Below are positions 1 to 5,972 of a stretch of DNA of 33,264 bases, piece after piece. The notes beneath the pieces are model-generated. The model was not told the origin of the DNA, ran no database searches, and was given only the letters and a program-made list of their open reading frames with translations. The position numbers and the translations under genes were made by a program. Source of the DNA: Desulfobacteraceae bacterium (GTDB taxonomy: Bacteria; Desulfobacterota; DSM-4660; Desulfatiglandales; B25-G16); assembly GCA_030615105.1 (NCBI GenBank), contig JAUWZV010000011.1, forward strand, positions 1 to 33,264. The letters run 5' to 3'. How positions within the stretch are numbered: position 1 is the stretch's first letter; the number at the start of each line of letters is the position of its first letter.

Positions 1-101
1 ATCTCATCGGTAAATATTCTAAATCGATATTTTGGACAAATTACAATGTGGTATTTACATTCATATATGGTATGTGATAATTTCTTAAAGCGTTTACTCA
101 T
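1..101 (-). CDS. tnpA: IS200/IS605-family transposase TnpA, 5' part only
   Basis: An open frame starts with ATG at 101 on the minus strand and runs off the left edge. The 33 visible residues include CKYHIVICPKYR at about 15-26, the typical N-terminal strand of IS200/IS605 Y1 transposases (KYHIVF.PKYR pattern). The family protein is a roughly 130-150 residue dimeric HUH enzyme that excises and inserts the element as single-stranded DNA. The catalytic HUH and tyrosine lie outside the window. A ribosome site (AGGGAGGT) lies 5-6 bases upstream and is part of a hairpin, as in IS200. Identification rests on a short stretch but the motif is distinctive. Confidence 0.75.
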   Translation of the reverse strand, partial: MSKRFKKLSHTIYECKYHIVICPKYRFRIFTDE

Positions 102-104
102 TTT

Positions 105-142
105 GTACCTCCCTGCTTAAGGGGTACCTTTCAGGGAGGTAC
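105..142 (-). promoter_or_regulatory. hairpin sequestering the tnpA ribosome binding site
   Basis: GTACCTCCCTG (105-115) and CAGGGAGGTAC (132-142) form a perfect 11-bp stem with a 16-base loop directly upstream of the tnpA start at 101. In the transcript one arm is the tnpA Shine-Dalgarno itself, so the stem would mask it. IS200 is known to limit its transposase through a 5' UTR stem-loop of this kind. The regulatory role here is inferred from position. Confidence 0.55.
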
Positions 143-182
143 ATTTTATCTAATTACTCCAACGGTAAAACCTTTTTATTGT

Positions 183-203
183 ACCACTACCAGAGGTAGT
201 GGT
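183..203. repeat. candidate subterminal hairpin of the IS200/IS605 element
   Basis: ACCACTACC, AGA, GGTAGTGGT make a perfect 9-bp stem with a 3-base loop, followed by TTTAAAC. It lies about 80 bases upstream of the tnpA start, which is the transposon left end in the tnpA orientation. Small imperfect or perfect hairpins recognised by TnpA sit at such positions in IS200/IS605 elements. The exact boundary and cleavage site cannot be fixed from one copy. Confidence 0.45.
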
Positions 204-279
204 TTAAACCGATTAATCAATTCAATACCTATACTTTCCCTCCATCAAAGGGAGTTCTTATCAATTTTTATTGACTTTT

Positions 280-455
280 GATAGCCGACTTAATGCAGCA
301 GCATTAGGTGAGGGAATGAATAATAAGAAATCCTTTGGTTGATCCCACTTTACACTTAAAGATGCCTTTGTCCGATCCCTTCTTGTAATGCCTTTTGCGA
401 CCTACTTCTTGACACACAAGCACCTCTATCCTATACTCCCTTCATCAAGAAGCAT
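280..455 (-). pseudogene. possible decayed TnpB (OrfB) C-terminal fragment
   Basis: The minus strand carries broken frames with a faint resemblance to the end of IS605 OrfB/TnpB: an LLDEGSIG-like segment from 455, a basic stretch followed by KGIF.C around 370-400, and NAAALSRL near 280-306. The order fits the family (..G..RGLFKC...I NADVNAA). At least one frame change and stops separate the pieces. The match is weak, and a strong plus-strand promoter (409-437) overlaps it. Apart from this and the hairpin at 183-203, the gap 143-504 shows no gene. Confidence 0.2.
409..437 (+). promoter_or_regulatory. sigma70-type promoter for the mntA-hepT pair
   Basis: TTGACA (409-414) and TATACT (432-437) are separated by exactly 17 bases, a near-consensus housekeeping promoter. 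The predicted transcript starts near 444, about 60 bases before the mntA start at 505, and no other gene intervenes. The call rests on sequence only. Confidence 0.6.
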
Positions 456-504
456 GTTTGTATCAGTTCAATCCATTTTATCAGTCTAAAGAGGCGAGGC
501 TGTT

Positions 505-924
505 TTGGAAAGCGAATTAAGAAAATACTTTAAAGACAGAAAAGATGTGGCATTTGCCTTTTTGTTTGGCTCACAGGCAACGGGTAGTGCAACAATTAGG
601 TCTGATGCTGACATAGCCGTATATTTCTATCCTGAAAAGAGAAAGCCAATAGAGGTTGAAGAGGAGGTGTTCTACGATGGGGAAGATAAGATCTGGTCTG
701 ATTTGGAAAGACTTTTGAATAAAGAGGTGGAGCTGCTTGTCTTAAATAGAGTTCCTGCCACTGTAGCTACAAGTGCTATAAAGGGCATCCCTCTTGCGAT
801 AAATGACTGGGGCTTGTATCTTGATTTCATGTTGGTTGTGACAGACATAGCAGAAGACTTCAGGGAATTTATTATCACTGATTACATGGAGAGATTAGGT
901 ATTGAAAGAAGAGGCAAAAGTTAG
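505..924 (+). CDS. mntA: MNT-domain nucleotidyltransferase, antitoxin of a HEPN/MNT type VII pair
   Basis: A 139-residue minimal nucleotidyltransferase. It carries the signature GSxATG(x5)SDADIAV: G22-S23, then S33-D34-x-D36, the two metal-binding acids. The third acid appears to be Glu76 in VELLVLNRV, where Asp is more usual. Family members (MntA) neutralise a HEPN toxin by transferring AMP from ATP onto its tyrosine. The start is TTG at 505, preceded by GAGGCGAGG (491-499) at good spacing. It overlaps the next gene by 23 bases, the usual coupling for this pair. The C-terminal 40 residues are less conserved. A sigma70-like promoter lies at 409-437. The assignment to type VII rather than another MNT/HEPN role is by architecture. 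Confidence 0.85.
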   Translation: MESELRKYFKDRKDVAFAFLFGSQATGSATIRSDADIAVYFYPEKRKPIEVEEEVFYDGEDKIWSDLERLLNKEVELLVLNRVPATVATSAIKGIPLAINDWGLYLDFMLVVTDIAEDFREFIITDYMERLGIERRGKS

Positions 925-1297
925 GCTTATCAAGCATATAGGCTTTCTTGAGGAAGAACTTAAGGATTATGTTCTTTTCAGGCAAGTTATGTGGAAGGAT
1001 TACAAAGCTAACAGAAGCACACGAAGAGATTTGGAGAGATGGATTGAAAATATCATAAACTCTTCTATTAATATTGCAAAAATAATTCTATCTTCAGAAG
1101 AGATAAGACTTTCTGATACATACAGAGAAGTTTTGTTATCTCTATCTCTTGTAAGGGAGTTCAATAGCAAGGGGGCAGAAAAACTCTCAAAATGGGTAAG
1201 GTTTAGGAACATCATTTCCCATGAATACCTCGACATTAAATGGGCATCCATCAAACGATTTATCGGTGAAACAGAACAATGTATAAGAGATTTTTGA
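902..1297 (+). CDS. hepT: HEPN-domain toxin (HepT-like, DUF86)
   Basis: A 131-residue all-helical protein with the HEPN signature RNxxxHxY: R102, N103, H107, Y109. HEPN toxins of this type are dimeric RNases, and the R-x4-H-x-Y motif holds both the catalytic residues and the tyrosine that the partner MntA modifies with AMP. All key residues are intact, so toxin and antitoxin both look functional. The start is TTG at 902 inside the 3' end of mntA, with GGAGA (887-891) upstream. Both genes use TTG starts, which would keep expression low. No further gene of the operon follows; the next 395 bases are repeats. Family assignment is firm; target and toxicity are not shown by sequence. Confidence 0.85.
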   Translation: MKEEAKVRLIKHIGFLEEELKDYVLFRQVMWKDYKANRSTRRDLERWIENIINSSINIAKIILSSEEIRLSDTYREVLLSLSLVREFNSKGAEKLSKWVRFRNIISHEYLDIKWASIKRFIGETEQCIRDF

Positions 1298-1380
1298 ATA
1301 ACGTGAAAGAATATATCAAAAAGAAGCATAAAGAGGAATAAATTAATGGGGCCATATATGACTAATTAAGTCGATGCCTT

Positions 1381-1658
1381 GTAACTACTCAGGTTCAAAG
1401 TTCCGGCCCGTCTGCCTCGCAAGCTTGGCGAGCGGGCAGGGGTTCACGGTTTACTGTTAGTGTCTACGAAAAAGATAGATAAGCAAGCGCTGCAGTTCGT
1501 GGATTTATCAACTATATGGGTTTTACCCCTATTTATTACGTAGGGTGGGGTTTTATACCCCACCGAATAGGGTGACATATAAAATGCCACCCTACATTCT
1601 CAAGGAATATGAAGAGCCCAAGGCAACCAACCGTGAACCTGACAACCTGAGTAGTTAC
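1381..1658. repeat. MITE-like nested inverted-repeat element
   Basis: GTAACTACTCAGGTT (1381-1395) is matched by its exact reverse complement at 1644-1658. Inside lies a second pair, GGTTCACGGTT (1441-1451) and AACCGTGAACC (1629-1639). Between them are an imperfect GC-rich palindrome (about 1407-1440) and a GTAGGGTGG/CCACCCTAC pair (1540-1548, 1587-1595). No open frame of note lies within 278 bp. The structure resembles a composite of several dispersed repeats or a non-autonomous element. It fills most of the 395-bp gap between hepT and the next frame; I see no clear terminator there. Confidence 0.6.
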
Positions 1659-1692
1659 AGAAAAACTTGAATAGAAAAGAATTAATAAATAA

Positions 1693-2103
1693 TTGTTCGT
1701 GATAATTAGTGATAATTTGTGGCTAAGTAGTTACAATTTTATTATCTTTAAGTTTTTCCACTCCCTGGGAATCTCTCACCTACTCCTCGAAAAAGAGATC
1801 ACCGCCGAGGAGCTTGAATCTTTTATCGTACTTCTGGCTGGAGCGAGGCAGGGGCAAGGCAACGAGGTTTCTTCAGCACTACCTCGCGAAAATATACAAC
1901 ATGTGAGGCTCGGACTCATGGATTACACCATCTTCTCTACCGTCCAAACCGTAGCAACTAATTTGGCCCAAACCAGCAAGGATGAAACAATCTGGCTACA
2001 GCTCATTTTACATCCTGTGGCAGCCGGAACCTTTAATCTAAACCCTGATCAAATCAAACAGCTAACTCGTCTCTCCGAAGTTGTTGAGTGGTCAAATGCT
2101 TGA
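1693..2103 (+). pseudogene. orphan gene fragment of a larger protein
   Basis: A 136-codon frame with a TTG at 1693 and no convincing ribosome site. From about residue 21 it has an FFHSLGISHLLLEKEITAEEL-like stretch followed by FIVLLA and a basic linker. This kind of segment (regular helix, then 'EL..F..LLA', then 'I.H..L') occurs inside larger HEAT-repeat or signalling proteins of environmental bacteria. The later part (DYTIFSTVQTVATNLAQ) also reads as real protein. The expected regions on both sides are missing and the ends merge into repeats, so I take it as a remnant. Exact family not recognised. Confidence 0.35.
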
Positions 2104-2223
2104 CTGGTTAAGTAGTTTAACAACTTCAGGTACTTTACTTAATACTGGATACTGGTTGTGGTTGTGTTTATTATGTTCATCCAGTTTCAGGTTTCCAGTT
2201 TCAAGTTTAATTATTCCTACTTG

Positions 2224-2736
2224 ATGTCTATTAATCAATCTGATAATTTAGAGATAATTAAGGTAATCAAGAAAGTTAATTTTTTAGACAAAATTGCCTT
2301 AATATTATCCACCTGGTTCGGTATAGGGCTTTTGCCTGGAATTCCGGGTACTCTTGGTACAGCCGGGGCAATACCCTTATATTTATTAATATCTTGTTTA
2401 GGCGCTGTATATCAGACTATATTTTTATTAACAATAATAATTGGGGCAATATGGGCATCTAACAGAAGTCAACTTATCCTGGGCAGGATTGATCCAAAGG
2501 AGATAGTTATTGATGAGGTATCAGGATTTTTATTAACAATTATTTTTCTCCCATTTACCTGGTTAACCCTAATAGCAGGGTTTTTTCTCTTTAGATTTTT
2601 TGATATCCTTAAACCACCTCCGATAAAAAAAATAGAGAGAACAGTAAAGGGGGGCCTTGGAGTTGTCCTCGACGATCTGTTGGCCGGTGTGTATGCTCAT
2701 TTATCTTTACGGTTTCTTCTATATATGCTCAATTGA
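2224..2736 (+). CDS. pgpA: phosphatidylglycerophosphatase A
   Basis: A 170-residue integral membrane enzyme that dephosphorylates phosphatidylglycerophosphate, the last step of phosphatidylglycerol synthesis. The family signatures are all present in order: GLLPGIPGTLGT, DPKEIVIDEVSG, FRFFDILKPPPIKKIE and GGLGVVLDDLLAG; the acidic residues of IDE and LDD are the expected metal ligands. Three to four hydrophobic segments separate them. An upstream GTG at 2158 is in frame, but the 22 codons before 2224 are encoded by low-complexity repeat (CCAGTTTCAGGTTTCC type), so I prefer the ATG at 2224, although it has no strong ribosome site. It is the first gene of the co-directional pgpA-cinA-thpR-recA-alaS series. 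Confidence 0.92.
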   Translation: MSINQSDNLEIIKVIKKVNFLDKIALILSTWFGIGLLPGIPGTLGTAGAIPLYLLISCLGAVYQTIFLLTIIIGAIWASNRSQLILGRIDPKEIVIDEVSGFLLTIIFLPFTWLTLIAGFFLFRFFDILKPPPIKKIERTVKGGLGVVLDDLLAGVYAHLSLRFLLYMLN

Positions 2737-2806
2737 TGGGATATGGGAATCTGGAGATTTAGGAATTGAGGAATTTAGTGCTTAGGCACTTTGCATTGAG
2801 AAAAAC

Positions 2807-4063
2807 ATGCTAACAGAGATCATAATCATAGGTAATGAACTGATCTCAGGTAAGACAAGAGACCTTAATGGCTGGTATGCATCAGGTTGTCTTTTATCCT
2901 ATGGCCTTGAAGTAAGTGAAATTAGAACCGTGGGTGACAACTACGATACGCTTTCTTCTGTGTTGAGGGCGGCTATAAAAAGGTCTAACTTTATAATTGT
3001 TACTGGTGGATTGGGCCCCACTGAAGATGATTTAACCACCGAGATAGTATCAAAGGCCTTAGACAGGCCCCTTTTACTTGATCAGACCGTTCTCGAACAT
3101 ATAAAGGATTATACGAAAAAATTTAGCCTACCTTGGTCTCCTTCTTTAGAAAAATTAGCCTGGCTTCCCAGGGAGGCCAAGATTTTAGATCCTAAAAGAG
3201 AGATGTGCGGTTTTTCATTATCTGAAGGGGACAGTATCTTCTATTTCTTGCCAGGTGTGCCTGAGCAGATGAGGGAGTTAATAAACAGTGCTGTTATTCC
3301 AGATATTCTCCGAAGATACAGGCCAACTGCTGTCCCCCATCACAGGATACTAAAAGTCTATGGAATGAGTGAATCCTCTATTGCAGATATCTTCAAAGGC
3401 CTCAGTGATGAACTTAAAAAGGTAATGTTTGGCTTTTATCCCTCATTCCCTGAAAACCATATTACTATTACAGTCCGGGGCAAAAAGGATGCAGAGATTG
3501 AAAGGGAATTAAATAGGGCAGAGGAGAAAATCAGGAACCTTTTAGGACCTTATATCTTTGCATCTGATGGTAAAACCATGGAGGCTATAGTTGGAGAGTT
3601 GCTAAAGGGGCGGAAGATGATGATATCTGTGGCTGAATCATGTACGGGTGGCCTCATTGGCCACAGGCTTACATCTATATCAGGGAGCTCTCTTTATTTT
3701 GAAAGGGGGGTAATTGTTTACAGTAACAGATCCAAAGTCGAGATGCTCGGAGTAAGGCAGCAAACCATAGATTCATATGGGGCTGTTAGTGATCAAACAG
3801 TTAGAGAAATGGCCGAAGGGACCAAGAGAATTGCGAAAACGGATATGGGACTTGCTGTAACAGGGACTGCCGGACCCTTGGGAGGTACAAAGGATAAACC
3901 AGTTGGTACTGTCTTTATTGGCCTATCAGTAGACGGAAAAATATTCTCTGGCCAATACCGGTTTTCAGGAGAGAGAGCTAATATTAAACTTAACACATCT
4001 GAGATGGCCCTTGACTGGGTAAGGAGATATCTAAATGGGTATCCGTTCATTCCTGGCATTTGA
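2807..4063 (+). CDS. cinA: CinA: competence/damage-inducible protein with NMN deamidase domain
   Basis: A 418-residue two-domain protein of normal length. The N-terminal MoaB/MogA-like domain (about 1-170) shows VTGGLGPTEDD (66-75); in CinA it acts as an ADP-ribose pyrophosphatase. The C-terminal PncC domain (about 258-415) carries AESCTGG (276-282), YSN and GTAGP, and deamidates nicotinamide mononucleotide in pyridine nucleotide salvage. Its 3' end overlaps thpR by 29 bases and recA follows. The cinA-recA association is common in bacteria and supports co-expression. The ATG at 2807 has only a weak GAG upstream; no nearer alternative is better. The 70-bp gap before it holds repeat-like sequence (CTTAGGCACTTT). 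Confidence 0.93.
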   Translation: MLTEIIIIGNELISGKTRDLNGWYASGCLLSYGLEVSEIRTVGDNYDTLSSVLRAAIKRSNFIIVTGGLGPTEDDLTTEIVSKALDRPLLLDQTVLEHIKDYTKKFSLPWSPSLEKLAWLPREAKILDPKREMCGFSLSEGDSIFYFLPGVPEQMRELINSAVIPDILRRYRPTAVPHHRILKVYGMSESSIADIFKGLSDELKKVMFGFYPSFPENHITITVRGKKDAEIERELNRAEEKIRNLLGPYIFASDGKTMEAIVGELLKGRKMMISVAESCTGGLIGHRLTSISGSSLYFERGVIVYSNRSKVEMLGVRQQTIDSYGAVSDQTVREMAEGTKRIAKTDMGLAVTGTAGPLGGTKDKPVGTVFIGLSVDGKIFSGQYRFSGERANIKLNTSEMALDWVRRYLNGYPFIPGI

Positions 4064-4619
4064 ACTTCCCCCTGAGATGAAAGAGCAAATTGGGACGGTT
4101 TCCAAAGAATTAAAAAAATCAGGCCTGCCTGTTAGGTGGGTTAAGGTAGACAACATTCATCTCACTATAATCTTTCTTGGGTCTGTGAATGAAGATGCAA
4201 TAGATGATATAAAAGAGAAGGTACACATAGTTGTTAATAAGTTTTCCATATTCAAGACTAGGCTCAGTGGTGTTGGGGTATTCCCCACAGGGAGGAGGCC
4301 AAGGGTCATATGGATTGGCCTTAATGGGGAAACAGAAAGATTGTCACGATTTCGGGACGAATTACAGAAAGAACTCAAGGCATTAGGTTTAAAGGAAGAG
4401 AAAAGGCCATTTAGTCCACACCTGACAATTGGCCGCTTTAAAGGTCGCCCAAATCAGGATGAGGAACTGAAATGGATTCTTGATAGATATCATGATATTA
4501 ATAGTAATCTATACCACCTGAATGAACTTATTCTTTATAAAAGTGATCTCAAGCCAGATGGTCCGGTTTATACAAAAATGGCTGTTTGGCCATTGAGGGC
4601 CGCAGATTCACACAGATGA
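4035..4619 (+). CDS. thpR: RNA 2',3'-cyclic phosphodiesterase (2H family)
   Basis: A 194-residue 2H phosphoesterase with both catalytic HxT motifs: H42-L-T44 in NIHLTIIFLG and H129-L-T131 in FSPHLTIGRF. Family enzymes hydrolyse 2',3'-cyclic phosphate RNA ends to 2'-phosphates (formerly called LigT, 2'-5' RNA ligase). The start at 4035 has AAGGAG eight bases upstream and overlaps the end of cinA, indicating translational coupling. The last residues (AADSHR) and the stop codon are encoded by a dispersed CACAGATGAACGC repeat, so the original C-terminus may have been replaced. The core fold ends before this point, so activity is probably unaffected. Confidence 0.9.
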   Translation: MGIRSFLAFELPPEMKEQIGTVSKELKKSGLPVRWVKVDNIHLTIIFLGSVNEDAIDDIKEKVHIVVNKFSIFKTRLSGVGVFPTGRRPRVIWIGLNGETERLSRFRDELQKELKALGLKEEKRPFSPHLTIGRFKGRPNQDEELKWILDRYHDINSNLYHLNELILYKSDLKPDGPVYTKMAVWPLRAADSHR

Positions 4620-4697
4620 ACGCGGATAGGTTTAAATACAAAGAAATCACAGATATTATTCTTAGATAATATCAGCGATAATCAGCGTAAATCTGTG
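4605..4697. repeat. dispersed CACAGAT/ATCTGTG repeat at the thpR 3' end
   Basis: CACAGATGAACGCGGATA begins at 4611, and ATCTGTG closes the unit at 4691-4697, with AATCAGCG steps between. The thpR stop codon (4617-4619) lies inside the first arm. A relative of this repeat occurs at the end of cheW (30343-30392). The rest of the short gap before recA holds no obvious LexA box. Confidence 0.6.
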
Positions 4698-4761
4698 GCA
4701 AAATAGTTATCAAAGAAATATAAAAATCGGGAACACTCTCGGTGAAAAAAGGGGGATTATT

Positions 4762-5793
4762 ATGGCAGTAGAATCAGAAAAGGGAAAGTCTATTGATCTG
4801 GCTATCTCCCAGATTGAAAAGCAGTTTGGCAGGGGCTCTATAATGAAGCTGGGGAAAGATGGGGCAGTGATAGATATTCCAGTAATCTCTACAGGCTCCC
4901 TTGCCCTGGATGCAGCCCTTGGTCTGGGTGGTGTGCCAAGGGGTAGAGTTATAGAGATCTTTGGTCCAGAGGCCTCAGGAAAAACCACCCTCGCCCTCCA
5001 CATTATTGCAGAGGCCCAGGCCAAAGATGGAATTGTTGCCTTTATAGATGCAGAACATGCACTTGATCTGTCGTATGCAAGGAGGCTCGGGGTAAATGTT
5101 GACGACCTTCTTGTCTCCCAACCGGACAACGGTGAGCAGGCACTGGATATAGTTGAAATCCTGGTGAGAAGCGGTGCCATTGATGCCTTGGTTATCGACT
5201 CTGTTGCGGCCCTTGTCCCAAGGGCAGAGATAGAAGGGGAAATGGGAGACCAGCAGGTTGGGTTGCAGGCACGATTGATGTCCAAGGCCCTCAGGAAATT
5301 GGCAGCAACCATTAACAGATCAATGACCTGTGTTATCTTTATAAATCAGATCAGGATGAGGATCGGGGTAATGTTTGGAAACCCGGAGACTACTTCTGGT
5401 GGAAATGCACTCAAGTTTTATGCCACCCAACGCCTTGATATCCGAAGGATAGCCTCGATACAAGAGGGAGACAAAACAATAGGCAATAGAACCAGGGTAA
5501 AGGTAGTAAAAAATAAGATCGCCCCTCCCTTTAAGATGGCCGAGTTTGATATAATATATGGTACCGGGATATCAAAGGAAGGAGACATATTAGACCTTGG
5601 TGTTGGATTAGATATAGTAGAGAAAAGTGGTGCCTGGTACTCATTTAACGAAGAAAGGATTGGCCAGGGAAGGGAGAATGTTAGAAGGTTTCTGGCCGAA
5701 CATTCGGATATAATGAAGGAGATCTCTGACAGGGTGAAGGAAAAGCTTGGCTTAGGTGAAAAAAAAGAACTTACTGAAGAAGAAACTCATTAA
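4762..5793 (+). CDS. recA: recombinase RecA
   Basis: A 343-residue RecA of usual length. Walker A is GPEASGKTT (68-76) and Walker B lies at VIDSV (144-148). The DNA-binding loop regions show GEMGDQQVG and [16 protein letters not shown]. It forms filaments on single-stranded DNA for homologous recombination and stimulates LexA cleavage. The ATG at 4762 has GGGGGA (4750-4755) at good spacing. No recX follows; alaS comes next after 179 bases. The stop codon abuts an AAAGTGCCTAAAATT repeat. I could not find a convincing SOS operator upstream: GAACACTCTCGGTG near 4732 is too poor a palindrome. Confidence 0.98.
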   Translation: MAVESEKGKSIDLAISQIEKQFGRGSIMKLGKDGAVIDIPVISTGSLALDAALGLGGVPRGRVIEIFGPEASGKTTLALHIIAEAQAKDGIVAFIDAEHALDLSYARRLGVNVDDLLVSQPDNGEQALDIVEILVRSGAIDALVIDSVAALVPRAEIEGEMGDQQVGLQARLMSKALRKLAATINRSMTCVIFINQIRMRIGVMFGNPETTSGGNALKFYATQRLDIRRIASIQEGDKTIGNRTRVKVVKNKIAPPFKMAEFDIIYGTGISKEGDILDLGVGLDIVEKSGAWYSFNEERIGQGRENVRRFLAEHSDIMKEISDRVKEKLGLGEKKELTEEETH

Positions 5794-5868
5794 AAGTGCC
5801 TAAAATTATAAGTGCCCGCCCGCCTCGTTCAGCAGAGCGGGACGGGCAGGTCTAAAGTGCCTAAAATT
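5793..5868. repeat. GC-rich palindrome flanked by 15-bp direct repeats
   Basis: AAAGTGCCTAAAATT occurs at 5793-5807 and 5854-5868. Between them is an imperfect GC-rich palindrome (GCCCGCCCGCC ... GGGACGGGCAGG). The arrangement looks like an insertion with a duplicated target, or a tandem unit carrying a second repeat. Related GC-rich palindromes lie at about 1407-1440 and 11587-11620. The left copy starts within the recA stop codon region. Confidence 0.6.
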
Positions 5869-5972
5869 GAAAGACAAACCCTTTAGCCCTAGGTGTTGAA
5901 CTTTTTGCCTTTCGCCTTCCTCCTACCAGTAACCAGTAATGAGAACAGACACAATACATGATAGTATAGACC

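Noticed and set aside
4725-4748. Possible LexA/SOS box before recA (GAACACTCTCGGTG)
   Set aside because: The dyad is too imperfect for either the GAAC-N4-GTTC or CTGT-N8-ACAG type.
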